DNA of 64,000 nt, taken from the NCBI RefSeq assembly GCF_003634315.1, contig NZ_RBXL01000001.1, positions 4,692,501-4,756,500 of the forward strand, given 5' to 3'. A program made the translations under genes and the position numbers. Source of the DNA: Thiocapsa rosea (lineage in GTDB: Bacteria; Pseudomonadota; Gammaproteobacteria; Chromatiales; Chromatiaceae). The notes beneath the pieces were generated by a model. The model was not told where the DNA came from and made no database searches. It was given only the letters and a program-made list of their open reading frames with translations. Of the stretch, positions 47,776-57,200 are shown piece by piece; position 1 is the first letter of the stretch; each line of letters starts with the position of its first letter.

Positions 47776-48284
47776 CGCGGAAAAATCTCCTTTCGGTCGA
47801 TCTCGGCAAGGCATGGAACCACGGCATCTCCGAGCCGGATGATCCCGCCCGTGATCACCCGTGCGTTCAGGCCGGCGTGACCACGCATGGCGTTGTAGCC
47901 TCCGGGACCCAATGCGTCCTCCATGCGCGAGCAGGGCGGGCACGGACCCGTTCCTTCGAGCACCGCCGTCCCGATGCGAAATCGTTGGCCTTTCAGTGCC
48001 AGGAGGTTGACACCAAAGATGACCAAATTACGCCGCAGCAATGCGGGGTCGATCGGATTCCGGCGCAAGAGCGCACCCAAGACCGCGAGGTGCTCGGCCT
48101 GCAGAAGGGTCACACCGCGCGAACCCGATCGGCCTGCGTAATGATCGCCCTCGAGGCCGCGCCCGGCCAACACCGTCACCTCGGTGCAGTGGATCATCTC
48201 CGCCCGTCGTGCCGGCCGTCGGCCGATCCACGCCACCTCGCCCGAATGCGGAAATCGGACGAGCAGATCCGAAAGAGAATCCAT
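47772..48284 (-). CDS. MOSC domain protein
   Basis: 170 aa from ATG 48284. MOSC domains carry a conserved Cys and bind molybdenum cofactor sulfur. Landmarks: GRGLEGDHYAGRSGSRGVTL, LLRRNLVIFGVNLLALKGQR, GTGPCPPCSRMEDALGPGGY with the likely catalytic Cys, and GHAGLNARVITGGIIRLGD. It is a stand-alone MOSC of the YiiM-like kind. No molybdenum genes are adjacent. It is the first gene of the MOSC-74 aa-dsbD unit. Confidence 0.92.
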   Translation of the reverse strand: MDSLSDLLVRFPHSGEVAWIGRRPARRAEMIHCTEVTVLAGRGLEGDHYAGRSGSRGVTLLQAEHLAVLGALLRRNPIDPALLRRNLVIFGVNLLALKGQRFRIGTAVLEGTGPCPPCSRMEDALGPGGYNAMRGHAGLNARVITGGIIRLGDAVVPCLAEIDRKEIFPR

Positions 48285-48482
48285 GCGATGCGCCTGCGTC
48301 TCGAAACGTGTGTGTCCCGCCAAGGTCGGGGCAACGCGCATCAGGACAAGACGCACACCTCGCCGGCGGGATCCATTCGGCCTCGGCGCCGTCCAACCGC
48401 GGACAGCATCTGCGCGGGCTGCTAAGGTTCACGTCTGCGCTGTCTTTCGACCCAAATCAACCTCAATCAGACGACACTCGAT

Positions 48483-49364
48483 ATGCCCCGAATCTTTCTC
48501 CCGATCCGCCTCGCCGCGGCCCTCGTCGCGATCGCCCTCACGCTCGCGGGATGCAGCCGTATCGGCATCGCCTACAACACCGGCGATTTTCTCGTGAAGA
48601 CCTATGCCAAAGACTACCTGGACCTGGAGCAGGCTCAGCTCAAGCGCTGGGAGCCCCTTCTCGGCGCCGAGCTGACCCGTCATCGCGCCGAGGAGTTGCC
48701 CTATCTCGCGGCCTATTTCGATCACATCCTCGCGGCCAGCGAGGCGGGTTTCGACGCGAGCAACATGGCCTGCCTCACCGGCGAATTTCGAGATCTCTAC
48801 AGGCGCCAGGCGCGTTTCGCCGTGAACCTCGCCGCACCGCTTCTGGCCGAGCTGACCCCTGCACAGATCGAGCGCCTGGACGAGCGCTTCCGCAAAGAAG
48901 CGGCCGAGGATCGCGCCGAGATTGCGGAGCGCAGCACCACGCGCGAGAAAGAGAAACGCGCCCGACGCTACGTCAAATCCATCGAGGACTGGACCGGCCG
49001 GCTGAATGCGGAGCAACAGGCGATCGTCATGGACGTGACCGGACGCATGCCCGACACCCAGGCAAGCCTGGTCGAGTATCGCACCGCCAAACGAGAGCGC
49101 TTGATGGCGCTGATCCGGGGCAAGGCCCCAGAGCCCGAGATCAAGCGCTTCCTCACAGATTGGCTCGTCGACTTCAGCGATCTGCCGCCGGATCTCGAGC
49201 AAGGGGGACAAGTCCTGGGCGAGCGGATCGGCGAGCTCTTCGTCAGCCTCGGCAAGACCCTCGACGCCAGCCAACAGGATCGCTTGAACAAGCGTTTACG
49301 CAGCCTTCGCGATGATTTCATGAAGCTGCAGAGACAACCGAGGATGGCACAGATGACCTGTTGA
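48483..49364 (+). CDS. DUF6279-type lipoprotein
   Basis: 293 aa with a lipoprotein signal (LALTLAGC-like lipobox, ALTLAGCSR, Cys about residue 24). The mature part is helical and charged: YNTGDFLVKTYAKDYLDLEQ, ELTPAQIERLDERFRKEAAE, ASQQDRLNKRLRSLRDDFMK. This is the pattern of DUF6279 proteins, of unknown function. It is divergent from the MOSC gene across about 200 bp. Confidence 0.88.
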   Translation: MPRIFLPIRLAAALVAIALTLAGCSRIGIAYNTGDFLVKTYAKDYLDLEQAQLKRWEPLLGAELTRHRAEELPYLAAYFDHILAASEAGFDASNMACLTGEFRDLYRRQARFAVNLAAPLLAELTPAQIERLDERFRKEAAEDRAEIAERSTTREKEKRARRYVKSIEDWTGRLNAEQQAIVMDVTGRMPDTQASLVEYRTAKRERLMALIRGKAPEPEIKRFLTDWLVDFSDLPPDLEQGGQVLGERIGELFVSLGKTLDASQQDRLNKRLRSLRDDFMKLQRQPRMAQMTC

Positions 49365-49372
49365 ACCGGCAC

Positions 49373-49456
49373 TGAACCGCGTCTGGAGCGATGTGCTTGG
49401 GTGACATGAACTCCGGCCGTCTCGGATCCAACAACCTCGGCGGTTGACGCGGTTCA
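49373..49456 (+). repeat. Type A element variant with TGAACC / GGTTCA ends
   Basis: 84 bp; TGAACCGCGTCTGGAGCGAT to TTGACGCGGTTCA. It is followed by AGAATCAAAAGATTC, an AT-rich small hairpin like the spacer of the A-B composites, but no B copy follows. It starts 8 bp past the lipoprotein stop. Confidence 0.85.
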
Positions 49457-49487
49457 AGAATCAAAAGATTCAAAAACCGAAACACGA

Positions 49488-49611
49488 GGATGGGTAGAGC
49501 GCAGCGAAACCCACCCTCCCAAGCTGATCATTCGGTCGGGTGGACGAGCGAGAGCGAAGTCCACCAAAGCCCGCGGCGGCGCTGGTGGACTGCGCTGCGC
49601 TTGTCCACCCT
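49488..49611. repeat. Cluster of three REP-like hairpins
   Basis: GGATGGGTAGAGCGCAGCG with AAACCCACCC (49488-49517); GGTGGACGAGCGAGAGCG with AAGTCCACC (49539-49564); GTGGACTGCGCTGCGCTTGT with CCACCC (49585-49611). The first matches the sequences next to the RAYT gene at 57547, likely its targets. The rest of the 396-bp gap is taken up by the two type A copies. Confidence 0.85.
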
Positions 49612-49672
49612 ACTGCGCTTACCCTACGGCGCGTGCGGAGGCAGTTCGTGAATTTGTATTTCTTTCATCTTC

Positions 49673-49757
49673 TAAACCGCGTCCAGATCCAACCTCTTGA
49701 ATTCCAAAACCGTTGAGGTCCACACCAAACATCGAATATGGTTCGGGACGCGGTTTA
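49673..49757 (+). repeat. Type A inverted-end element next to the mrcA stop
   Basis: 85 bp, TAAACCGCGTCCAGATCCAA to GGGACGCGGTTTA, ending 3 bp before the mrcA stop codon. It is the last copy of this family seen in the window. Confidence 0.88.
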
Positions 49758-49760
49758 GGC

Positions 49761-52343
49761 TTAGAACAGGTCGTCCATCACCCGGGGCGCGGATCGGCGC
49801 ACGGAGGTATCGGCCGGTCTGGTCGGGCCGGCGATCCTGACCGGCTCGGGGCCGAGCAGGGCCTTGCTGAATTCCTCGTTCACCATCTCGAGAATACCGC
49901 TCTTGGCCTTGGTTTCGGTCCCGCGGGTCGGGTCGACACGCACCTGCACCATGCCGGGAGGCGGATCCAGCTTCGCGATCGGGAGATCCTCGAGTGCGGC
50001 GCCCATGAAATCGACCCACATCCCGAGCGCCGCCCGGCCGCCCTCCTCGCCTCGGCCGAGCTTCTCGAAGTCGTCGAAGCCCATCCAGGCAACGGTGACG
50101 AAGTCGGCTTGATAGCCTGCAAACCAAGAGTCGCGCACGTCGTTCGTCGTGCCCGTCTTGCCGACGATATCCTTGCGATTCATGTTTTTAGCACGTGTTC
50201 CCGTGCCCGTCTCGATCACCTCGCGCAGCAACGACGTCATCTGATAGGCGATCCGCGGGTCGATCACCTGCGAGGCCGCAGGACCGGCCTCCAGGCCCTG
50301 CACCCGTGCGGACGCATCGCCGTAGCGGTACCAACAGTCCGAGCAGGATCGCGGTGCGCGCGACTCGAACAGGACCTGCCCGTCGCCGCTCTCGATGCGC
50401 TGGATGAAATAAGGTGTCACGTGGAAACCGCCGTTGGCGAACACGGCATAGCCTTCGGCGAGTTTCATCGGCGACATCTCGCCGGTCCCCAGCGCCATCG
50501 AAAGACCCAAGGGCATGGCATCCAGATCGAATCCGAATGCCCGGATGTAGGTCTGGGCATCCTCCAAACCGACACTCTGCAGCAGATTGATGGCGGCCAG
50601 GTTGCGCGAGAGCGCCAAGGCACGCCGCATCCGGATCGGCCCCAACTCCTTGCGATCGGAGTTGCGCGGGTTCCAGTCCTGCCGACCGGTCAGCTGCACC
50701 GCCTCGTCCTTGATCAGACTCGCCGGTGTCCAGCCCTCGTGAAGCGCCGCGGCGAAGACGAAGGGCTTAAAGCTCGACCCCGGCTGACGGCGCATGTCGA
50801 CCGCTCGGTTGAACTTGCTCGCATTGAAGGAATAGCCCCCCACCAAGGCACGCACCGCACCGTCCTGCGGCGCGATCGAGACCAAGGCCCCGGAGACGCC
50901 CGGCGTCTGCCCGAGCTCCCAAAGTCCCTCGCCGTCCTGCCCCGTCCCGTCCTGCCTCGTCCCGTCTTGCCCTGCCCCGTCATTCAGGAGTCGAACGAGA
51001 TCGCCGACCGCGAGGACATCCGTCACCCGTCTCGGCCGGGGGCCGCGCCAATTCGCGTTGCGGAACTCCTGTGCCCAGGCCATCTGTTTGAGGCCCAGCG
51101 CGACGCGACGCCCGGACCCGATGTAGATCTCCGCCTCGCCGCTGGAGGCGCGCGTCACCAACCCGGGCGTGAGGTCCGGGATCCGCGTGACGGTCTCGAG
51201 ATAGGCGTCCATGTCGGCATCCGTCGCGCCGTCGAGGTCGATCTTGGCCTCGGCGCCGCGATAGCCGTGGCGTCGGTCGTAATCGCGCAACGCCCGGCGC
51301 ACCGCTGCCTGCGCGGCACGCTGCAACCGCGCATCGACCGTGGTCGTCACCCGAAAGCCTTGGCTGAGGGCCTCCTCGCCGTAATGCTGAACAACCGTCT
51401 GTCGGGCCATCTCCGCGACGTAACCTGCATCGAGATCCGGCTGGCGGCGATGCAATCGGGCCATATCGGGCGTCAAGACCGCGATCTCGTACTCCTCCCG
51501 GTCGATCTGACCGAGCTCGAGCATGCGCGAGAGGATGTAGTCGCGTCGCTCCAGAGCGCGCTCGGGATTGGTGACGGGGTTATTGCTGGACGGCGCCTTC
51601 GGGATGCCCGCCAACATGGCCGCCTCGGCAGGGGTGAGCTCGTCAAGCTCTTTGTCGTAATAGAGCGCGGCCGCGGCTGAGATGCCGTAGGCGCGATGGC
51701 CGAAAAAGATCTGATTCAGATAGAGATCCAGGATCTGATCCTTCGTCAAGGTCCGCTCGACCTGCAGCGTGAGCAAGACCTCGGCGAGCTTGCGCTGAAA
51801 GGTCTTCTCCGAGCTGAGTAGGAAGTTGCGGGTCACCTGCATGGTGATGGTGCTGCCGCCTTGGGCCTTGGTGCCGGTGGAGGCGAAGCTCAGCAAGGCG
51901 CGGCCGATGCCGATCGCATCCACCCCGCCGTGCTCGAAGAAGCGCGCATCCTCGGTCGCGAGAAAGGCGTTGACCACGAGCGGCGGGATGTCTTCGTAGG
52001 CCACCGGCCGGCGGCGCTCGATGCCGAACTCGGCGATCAGCCCCCCGTCGCTGCTGAAAACCCGCAGCGGCTCTTCGAACTTGACCTGGCGGAGACTCTC
52101 CACACTCGGAAGCTCCGGGGCATGGACCGACACGAAGATACCGGCGCCGAGCAGACCCAATGCAAGCAGTTGCAGGGGCGCGCCCAAGACGCCGAGAAAT
52201 CCGAAAAACCAACCGAAAACGGAGCGGCTGCGCCGTGACGAACGCCGATCGCCGCGATGCTTGTTGCGTGCGACACGCGCCGAGGGCCTTCGGACCGTCG
52301 AGCGGTTCCCGGGCTGCACAACACCTCCGCCGGATCCCGGCAT
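49761..52343 (-). CDS. mrcA: Penicillin-binding protein 1A
   Basis: Bifunctional peptidoglycan glycosyltransferase/transpeptidase anchored in the inner membrane. About 860 aa from ATG 52343; the frame runs to 52421. Basic cytoplasmic tail, membrane helix (about 45-70), GT51 domain with EDARFFEHGGVD and GGSTITMQVTRNFLLSSEKT, then an OB-like insert and the transpeptidase with SxxK in PGSSFKPFVFAA, SRN in ALSRNLAAINLL, and KTGTTNDVRDSW. Inside the OB region, a 15-bp tandem repeat encodes GAGQDGTRQDGTGQDGEG, not usual for the family. The C-terminal tail ends RSAPRVMDDLF. Confidence 0.96.
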   Translation of the reverse strand: MPGSGGGVVQPGNRSTVRRPSARVARNKHRGDRRSSRRSRSVFGWFFGFLGVLGAPLQLLALGLLGAGIFVSVHAPELPSVESLRQVKFEEPLRVFSSDGGLIAEFGIERRRPVAYEDIPPLVVNAFLATEDARFFEHGGVDAIGIGRALLSFASTGTKAQGGSTITMQVTRNFLLSSEKTFQRKLAEVLLTLQVERTLTKDQILDLYLNQIFFGHRAYGISAAAALYYDKELDELTPAEAAMLAGIPKAPSSNNPVTNPERALERRDYILSRMLELGQIDREEYEIAVLTPDMARLHRRQPDLDAGYVAEMARQTVVQHYGEEALSQGFRVTTTVDARLQRAAQAAVRRALRDYDRRHGYRGAEAKIDLDGATDADMDAYLETVTRIPDLTPGLVTRASSGEAEIYIGSGRRVALGLKQMAWAQEFRNANWRGPRPRRVTDVLAVGDLVRLLNDGAGQDGTRQDGTGQDGEGLWELGQTPGVSGALVSIAPQDGAVRALVGGYSFNASKFNRAVDMRRQPGSSFKPFVFAAALHEGWTPASLIKDEAVQLTGRQDWNPRNSDRKELGPIRMRRALALSRNLAAINLLQSVGLEDAQTYIRAFGFDLDAMPLGLSMALGTGEMSPMKLAEGYAVFANGGFHVTPYFIQRIESGDGQVLFESRAPRSCSDCWYRYGDASARVQGLEAGPAASQVIDPRIAYQMTSLLREVIETGTGTRAKNMNRKDIVGKTGTTNDVRDSWFAGYQADFVTVAWMGFDDFEKLGRGEEGGRAALGMWVDFMGAALEDLPIAKLDPPPGMVQVRVDPTRGTETKAKSGILEMVNEEFSKALLGPEPVRIAGPTRPADTSVRRSAPRVMDDLF

Positions 52344-52773
52344 CGCGCTATCGGACTTTCGGTTCAAGTGCCCCTCCGCCCGCCTCGCCCGGTCGACGCG
52401 GATGTCTCCCGGGCGCTGCAAGTCTCTTCATCATTGTTGTCGAACGCGATTGTATACCGTGCGCCCGTGAGTTTTTCGGAAAGCAGGGTGAGTTCCGCGC
52501 GGATCGGGGCCAAGACCCACCGACGAGGCGTAGCCCATCCTCGGCGAGGTGGCGCAACGCAGGCCCGGCGTGCGCGGGGCCTGCGATGCGGCGAAAAACC
52601 CACGTGCGCTCGGTATACACTAGGGCTCTCCGAGCCTGCCGCGCTCGACCGGGCGCTGCACCCGATCCGCTCATCAGAGCGTCGTCGGCGAGTCCGATGG
52701 CGTCGGGGCATTGGCCTCGATCATCGTTTCGGCCACATCGGCAGTGTTCAGCTCGACGCCCGCGGCTGCCCGG

Positions 52774-52908
52774 GTACGCCGGATTCATCCGGCTCCCGGG
52801 GACGGGCGACTTCAGTCGCCCGAGCGCGCCACCGCGGCGGACTGAAGTCCGCCCCCTGGGTGCCGACTCAAGTCGGCGTACCCTGGGTGCCGACTGAAGT
52901 CGGCGTAC
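52774..52908. repeat. Five short palindromes with GACT-N-AAGTC-like cores
   Basis: GCCGGATTCATCCGGC (about 52778), GGGCGACTTCAGTCGCCC (52804), GGCGGACTGAAGTCCGCC (52836), TGCCGACTCAAGTCGGCG (52861) and TGCCGACTGAAGTCGGCG (52889). The last two are direct repeats 28 bp apart with shared flanks CCTGGG/GTACC. Confidence 0.88.
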
Positions 52909-53014
52909 CTGGGCGTGCGGCCGGAGTTTCGCGTCTGGTTGGGGAACCCGAGAGGGCAAACAGGGGCTGGAGGGCCTCGTTATTTCGACCGGCCACCCAA
53001 AACCTAGCAAAAGC

Positions 53015-53042
53015 GCGTGACACCCGCTCCGCGGTGTCACGC
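53015..53042. terminator. Hairpin upstream of the RND adaptor gene
   Basis: Perfect 10-bp stem GCGTGACACC / GGTGTCACGC with an 8-base loop. On the minus strand it is followed by GCTTTTG, a weak T-run. It could be a terminator remnant or a protein-binding site; the role is open. Confidence 0.45.
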
Positions 53043-53197
53043 ATGCCCCGCGGCGCTCTGCGCCACATTCCGTTTTATGGCCGCAGTGACGAACACGGCA
53101 GGAGAGAGTTTGTGAAGCGCGAACCGGATTCGACCCCCCGCGGTGCCCTTTCGGGCCGGGGGCCGACGCGATACTGTCTGCGGAAATCGCACGTCTC

Positions 53198-54220
53198 ATG
53201 AGCGTTCGTCGACTCGCCGCGTCCGCGGCTTTTCTGTTGATGGCCGCACTCGAGGGTGTCGCCGCCGACATCTCCGAGCCGACCCTGGTCACCGCGGTCC
53301 CCGCGATGCGCGAGATCGCACTCGTGGGATTCACCCGCGCCCTCGCCGAAGCACCCTTAGTCGCGGAAACGGACGGACGGGTCCAAGTGCTCTTCGCCGA
53401 TGTCGGCGACCGGATCGACGACAGCGGCCGCTTCGCTCAACTGGACACCACGTTCCTGCAGCTCGATCTCGAAGAGATCGCCGTCCAAGAGGAGCGTCTG
53501 CGCTCGCAGGTCGACTACGATCAACGCGAGGTCACCCGTTTTCGGGAGCTGGTGCGTCAAAACAGCGCTTCGGCCTCCCAATTGGATACGCTCGAGCAGT
53601 CCCTGCGCGACAACAGCCATGCCTCGCGAGCGCTGGACGTCAAACGGCGCATGCTCCAAGAGCGGCTCGTGCGCGCGACCATCTCGGCCCCCGTCGGCTG
53701 GTCGGTCACCGCTCGCAATGTCGAGCTCGGACAATGGGTGCGCGGCGGCGAAACGGTCGGACGTGCCGCGGATTTTTCGACCCTCTTAGTCCCCTTTGCG
53801 CTGACCCCGGAGCAATTCGTTGCCCTTGAGCAGACGCGCTCGGATCTCGCCCTCGAGGCCATCGATGTCGGCAACACAGCCGATCGTGCCATCCCGGCGC
53901 GGATCCACCGCGTCAACCCCGGTTTCGACCCCGAGACCCGCAAGATCGCCGTGGAGCTCGCCCTGACCGATAGGGTCGAACTTGCCCGCGGCGGACTGCG
54001 CATGCGTCTGCGCCTGCGCCTGCCCGAGGCCACGGGCGCCGTCAGTCTCCCGCCCTCCGCGATCGACTCCAGCTACGAGGAATCCTGGATCATTCGCGAG
54101 AGCGGGGAGCGGGTCTCGGCGCTGCCGCTCGGACCCGACGCGCTGAACCCGGATCTAGTCAGGGTCACGGCCCGGGGGCTGAAGCCCGGCGATCGGGTTC
54201 GCATGGTCGGGAGTCGCTGA
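53198..54220 (+). CDS. RND efflux periplasmic adaptor (HlyD/MFP family)
   Basis: 340 aa with a signal peptide (1-23). It bridges an RND pump to an outer-membrane channel. Lipoyl-like half EAPLVAETDGRVQVLFADVG, coiled-coil hairpin LDLEEIAVQEERLRSQVDYD to ALDVKRRMLQERLVRATISA, second half PVGWSVTARNVELGQWVRGG, then beta-barrel and membrane-proximal parts. The gene ends 3 bp before the pump gene. No outer-membrane partner gene is nearby. Confidence 0.93.
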   Translation: MSVRRLAASAAFLLMAALEGVAADISEPTLVTAVPAMREIALVGFTRALAEAPLVAETDGRVQVLFADVGDRIDDSGRFAQLDTTFLQLDLEEIAVQEERLRSQVDYDQREVTRFRELVRQNSASASQLDTLEQSLRDNSHASRALDVKRRMLQERLVRATISAPVGWSVTARNVELGQWVRGGETVGRAADFSTLLVPFALTPEQFVALEQTRSDLALEAIDVGNTADRAIPARIHRVNPGFDPETRKIAVELALTDRVELARGGLRMRLRLRLPEATGAVSLPPSAIDSSYEESWIIRESGERVSALPLGPDALNPDLVRVTARGLKPGDRVRMVGSR

Positions 54221-54223
54221 GCC

Positions 54224-57200
54224 GTGCGCGCCGTCGTTCGCTTCACCCTACGGCAGCGGGTTCTCTTCAACCTGCTGTTCGTCTTCATGATCGTCGCGGG
54301 CGTCTTCGCGCTCGATGCCCTGCCCACCGAGCGTTATCCCGAGGTCAACTTCGGCAAGGTCATCATCACCACGGTCTATCCGGGTGCCTCCCCGCGCGAT
54401 GTCGAAGCCTTGGTGACACGTGAGATCGAGCTGGCGCTCGACGGGCTGGAGCATGTCGAGTTCATCCGCGCCAACTCGGTTCGCGAGCGCTCGACCCTGG
54501 TCGTGAAGTTTCGCGACGATACCGATTACGGCGCGCTCTACGACGAGCTGCGCTTTCGGGTCCTCAGCATCCTCGAACGTTTTCCCGAGGGCGTCGATCC
54601 GCCGCGCTTCGACCTGATCCGCACCTCCTTCTGGCTCCCGGTCGTCGCGGTCAACCTGGTAGGCGATCGCTCCAACCGCGCCCTGTCGCTGATCGCCAAA
54701 GAGCTGCAGATCCGCATGGCCCAGATCCCCGGGGTCACCGAGGTGAAGCTCGACGGGGAGCAGCGTCGCGAGTTCCACCTCTTTCTCGATCCCTGGAAGC
54801 TCAAATCACACGGCGTGAGCCTGGATCAGGTCGCCGCGGCCCTGCAGGACGCCAACGTCACCCTCCCGGCCGGCGACTTCAGCGACGGCACCGGCGAGTA
54901 CATGGTGCGTGTGGACGAGCGCTTCCGCACGCGTGATCAGGTCGTGTCCACCGTGGTGCGCAGCGACGCCGACGGCTCCTTCGTCACCGTCGACGACCTG
55001 ATCTCGGACGCCGCCCTCGGCTATCGCACCCCGGGCGTCATCACCTCCGCCGACGGCAAGGACGGTGTCGCCCTGCGTCTGCTCAAGGCCAAGGGCGGCA
55101 ACGCCATGGAGATCTACGCCGCGGCCGAGGCGATCCTCGAAGAGGTCGCGCCCCTTTTGGAGCAGGAAGGGATCGAGGTCGTCCTCACCCAGGATTCAAC
55201 GACCTACATCAAGGAGTCGATCCAGACCCTCGGCTGGAACATGATCATCGGGATCCTGCTGGTCAGTTTGATCCTTTGGTACTTCATGGGGATACGCAAC
55301 GCCGGCCTGGTCACCGTCGGGATTCCCTTCTCCTTCATGGTCACCGCCGTTCTGATGCAGTTGACCGGCAACTCGCTCAACGAGATCACCCTCTTCAGCT
55401 TCGTGCTGGTCTCCGGGATCATCGTCGACGACGCCATCGTGGTCGTGGAGAACATCTACCGGCATGTCCAGGACGGCGAACCCATCGAGCAAGCGATCAT
55501 CGAGGGCACCGCGGAGGTCGCCTGGCCGGTGATCTCCGCGACCGCAACGACCGTTGCGGCCTTCCTGCCGATGCTCATCATGACCGGCTCCACCGGCGAG
55601 TTCTTCGCGCTCATCCCCAAGGCCGTAAGCTTCGCCATCGTCGCTTCGCTGTTCGAGTGTTTGTTGATCCTACCCCTGCATTACCTTGATTTCGGACCGC
55701 GTCCGAAGGCACATGCAGCCGGTCAAAGCGCGAAACAGATCGAGCGGGAGAACCGCTTGATGCGCCTTCTGCGGCGCATGACCGAGCGCCTGATCGGGGT
55801 CACCATGCGCTTTCGGGTGCTGAGCCTCTCCGTGGTGCTCGTAGCCTTCATCACAGCCATCGCCGTCCTCGGCGTCTCGATCGCCGGCATTGCACCCCTG
55901 GTGCGGATTCAGTTCTTCCCGGACGACTACACCACCTACTACGCCTTCGTCGAAGGCCCGCCCGAGACACCGATCGCGCAGACCCACGAGCGCGTCAAGG
56001 CGATCGCCAGCTTCATCATGGCCGACGGCCCCGGCTACGCACGCTCAGCCGCAGGCTTCGCCGGCTTCACCGTCAGCGAGGACTACGAGGACGAGCCCGG
56101 CCGTCATCTGGGCACCGTCATGGTCGCGCTGCCGAGCAAGTCCGATCAAGCCTTCGACGACCCGCTCGCGCATCTCGACCGGATGCGCGAACGCCTGATC
56201 GAGCAGTTCGCCGAGCCCGGGGTCAAGATCCGGGTCCGCGCCGAGAAGGACGGCCCGCCGACCGGCAAGGACGTCAACATCCAGATCGCAGGATCGAGCG
56301 AAACGTCCGTGCGGGGCCTGAGTGCGGACCTGTTGCAGCGTCTGCGCGATCATCCCGAATTCGGCCCCGATCTGGTCGATCTTCAGGACGATCGCGGCGT
56401 CCCCTCGCGTGTCTTTCGGCTTGCCGTCGACGAGTCGCGTGCGCGTGAGCTCGGCCTCACTGCGGGTGATGCGGCACGCATGGCCGCGTCGGTCCTGGAC
56501 GGGCGCTACATCGGCAAGTACCGTCTGAGCGACGAAGAGGTCGACCTCAAACTCCGCGTCGACCCCGCCTACCTGGATGCACCCGAAGCCGCGCTCGATA
56601 TCCCGGTCCTCGAGCACCCCTCCGGACCGGTCCTGCTGCGCGACATCGTCCAGCCCATCGCCGAGGTCCAGCCCGGCGAGCTCAAACGCTATCAACGCCA
56701 ACGCAGCCTCACCGTCACGGCCAATATCCGTTCCGGCGCAGCCATCTCCTCCGCTCAGGTCACCGCCTGGGTGCGTGCTCAGTATCCGGAGCTGCGCGCC
56801 CTTTACCCCGGGGCTACACTGGTGTTCGGCGGCGAATTCGAAGAAACACAACGCTCCTTCGACAGTCTCGCGCGCGCCTTCGGCCTCGCCGTCTTGCTGA
56901 TCTACCTCATCCTCGCAACCCAGTTCAAGTCATACACCCAGCCGCTGATCATCCTCTCAGCGGTCATGTTCTCCATCATCGGAATCGTCTTCGGCAAGGT
57001 CGTCACCCAATCGCTCTTCACCATCAACAGCTTCATCGCCATCGTCGGCGTCACCGGCGTGGTCGTCAACGACTCGCTGGTCCTGCTCGCCTTCATCAAC
57101 CAACGCTACCGCGACGGACTCGACCGCCACGCCGCCATTCGAGAAGGCGTGCGCCTGCGCCTGCGCCCCATCGTCCTCACCACCCTGACCACGACATTGG

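Larger units (their letters stand above)
52344..53197. other. 854-bp gap upstream of mrcA and the RND operon
   Basis: Divergent promoter region of mrcA (-) and the adaptor gene (+). It holds the palindrome cluster at 52774-52908 and the hairpin at 53015-53042. No convincing gene is seen; open frames here use repeat sequence or overlap the mrcA start. Confidence 0.6.

Noticed and set aside
52257-53201. Open frame before the RND adaptor gene
   Set aside because: It starts inside mrcA on the opposite strand, runs through the palindrome cluster and has no family-like segment.
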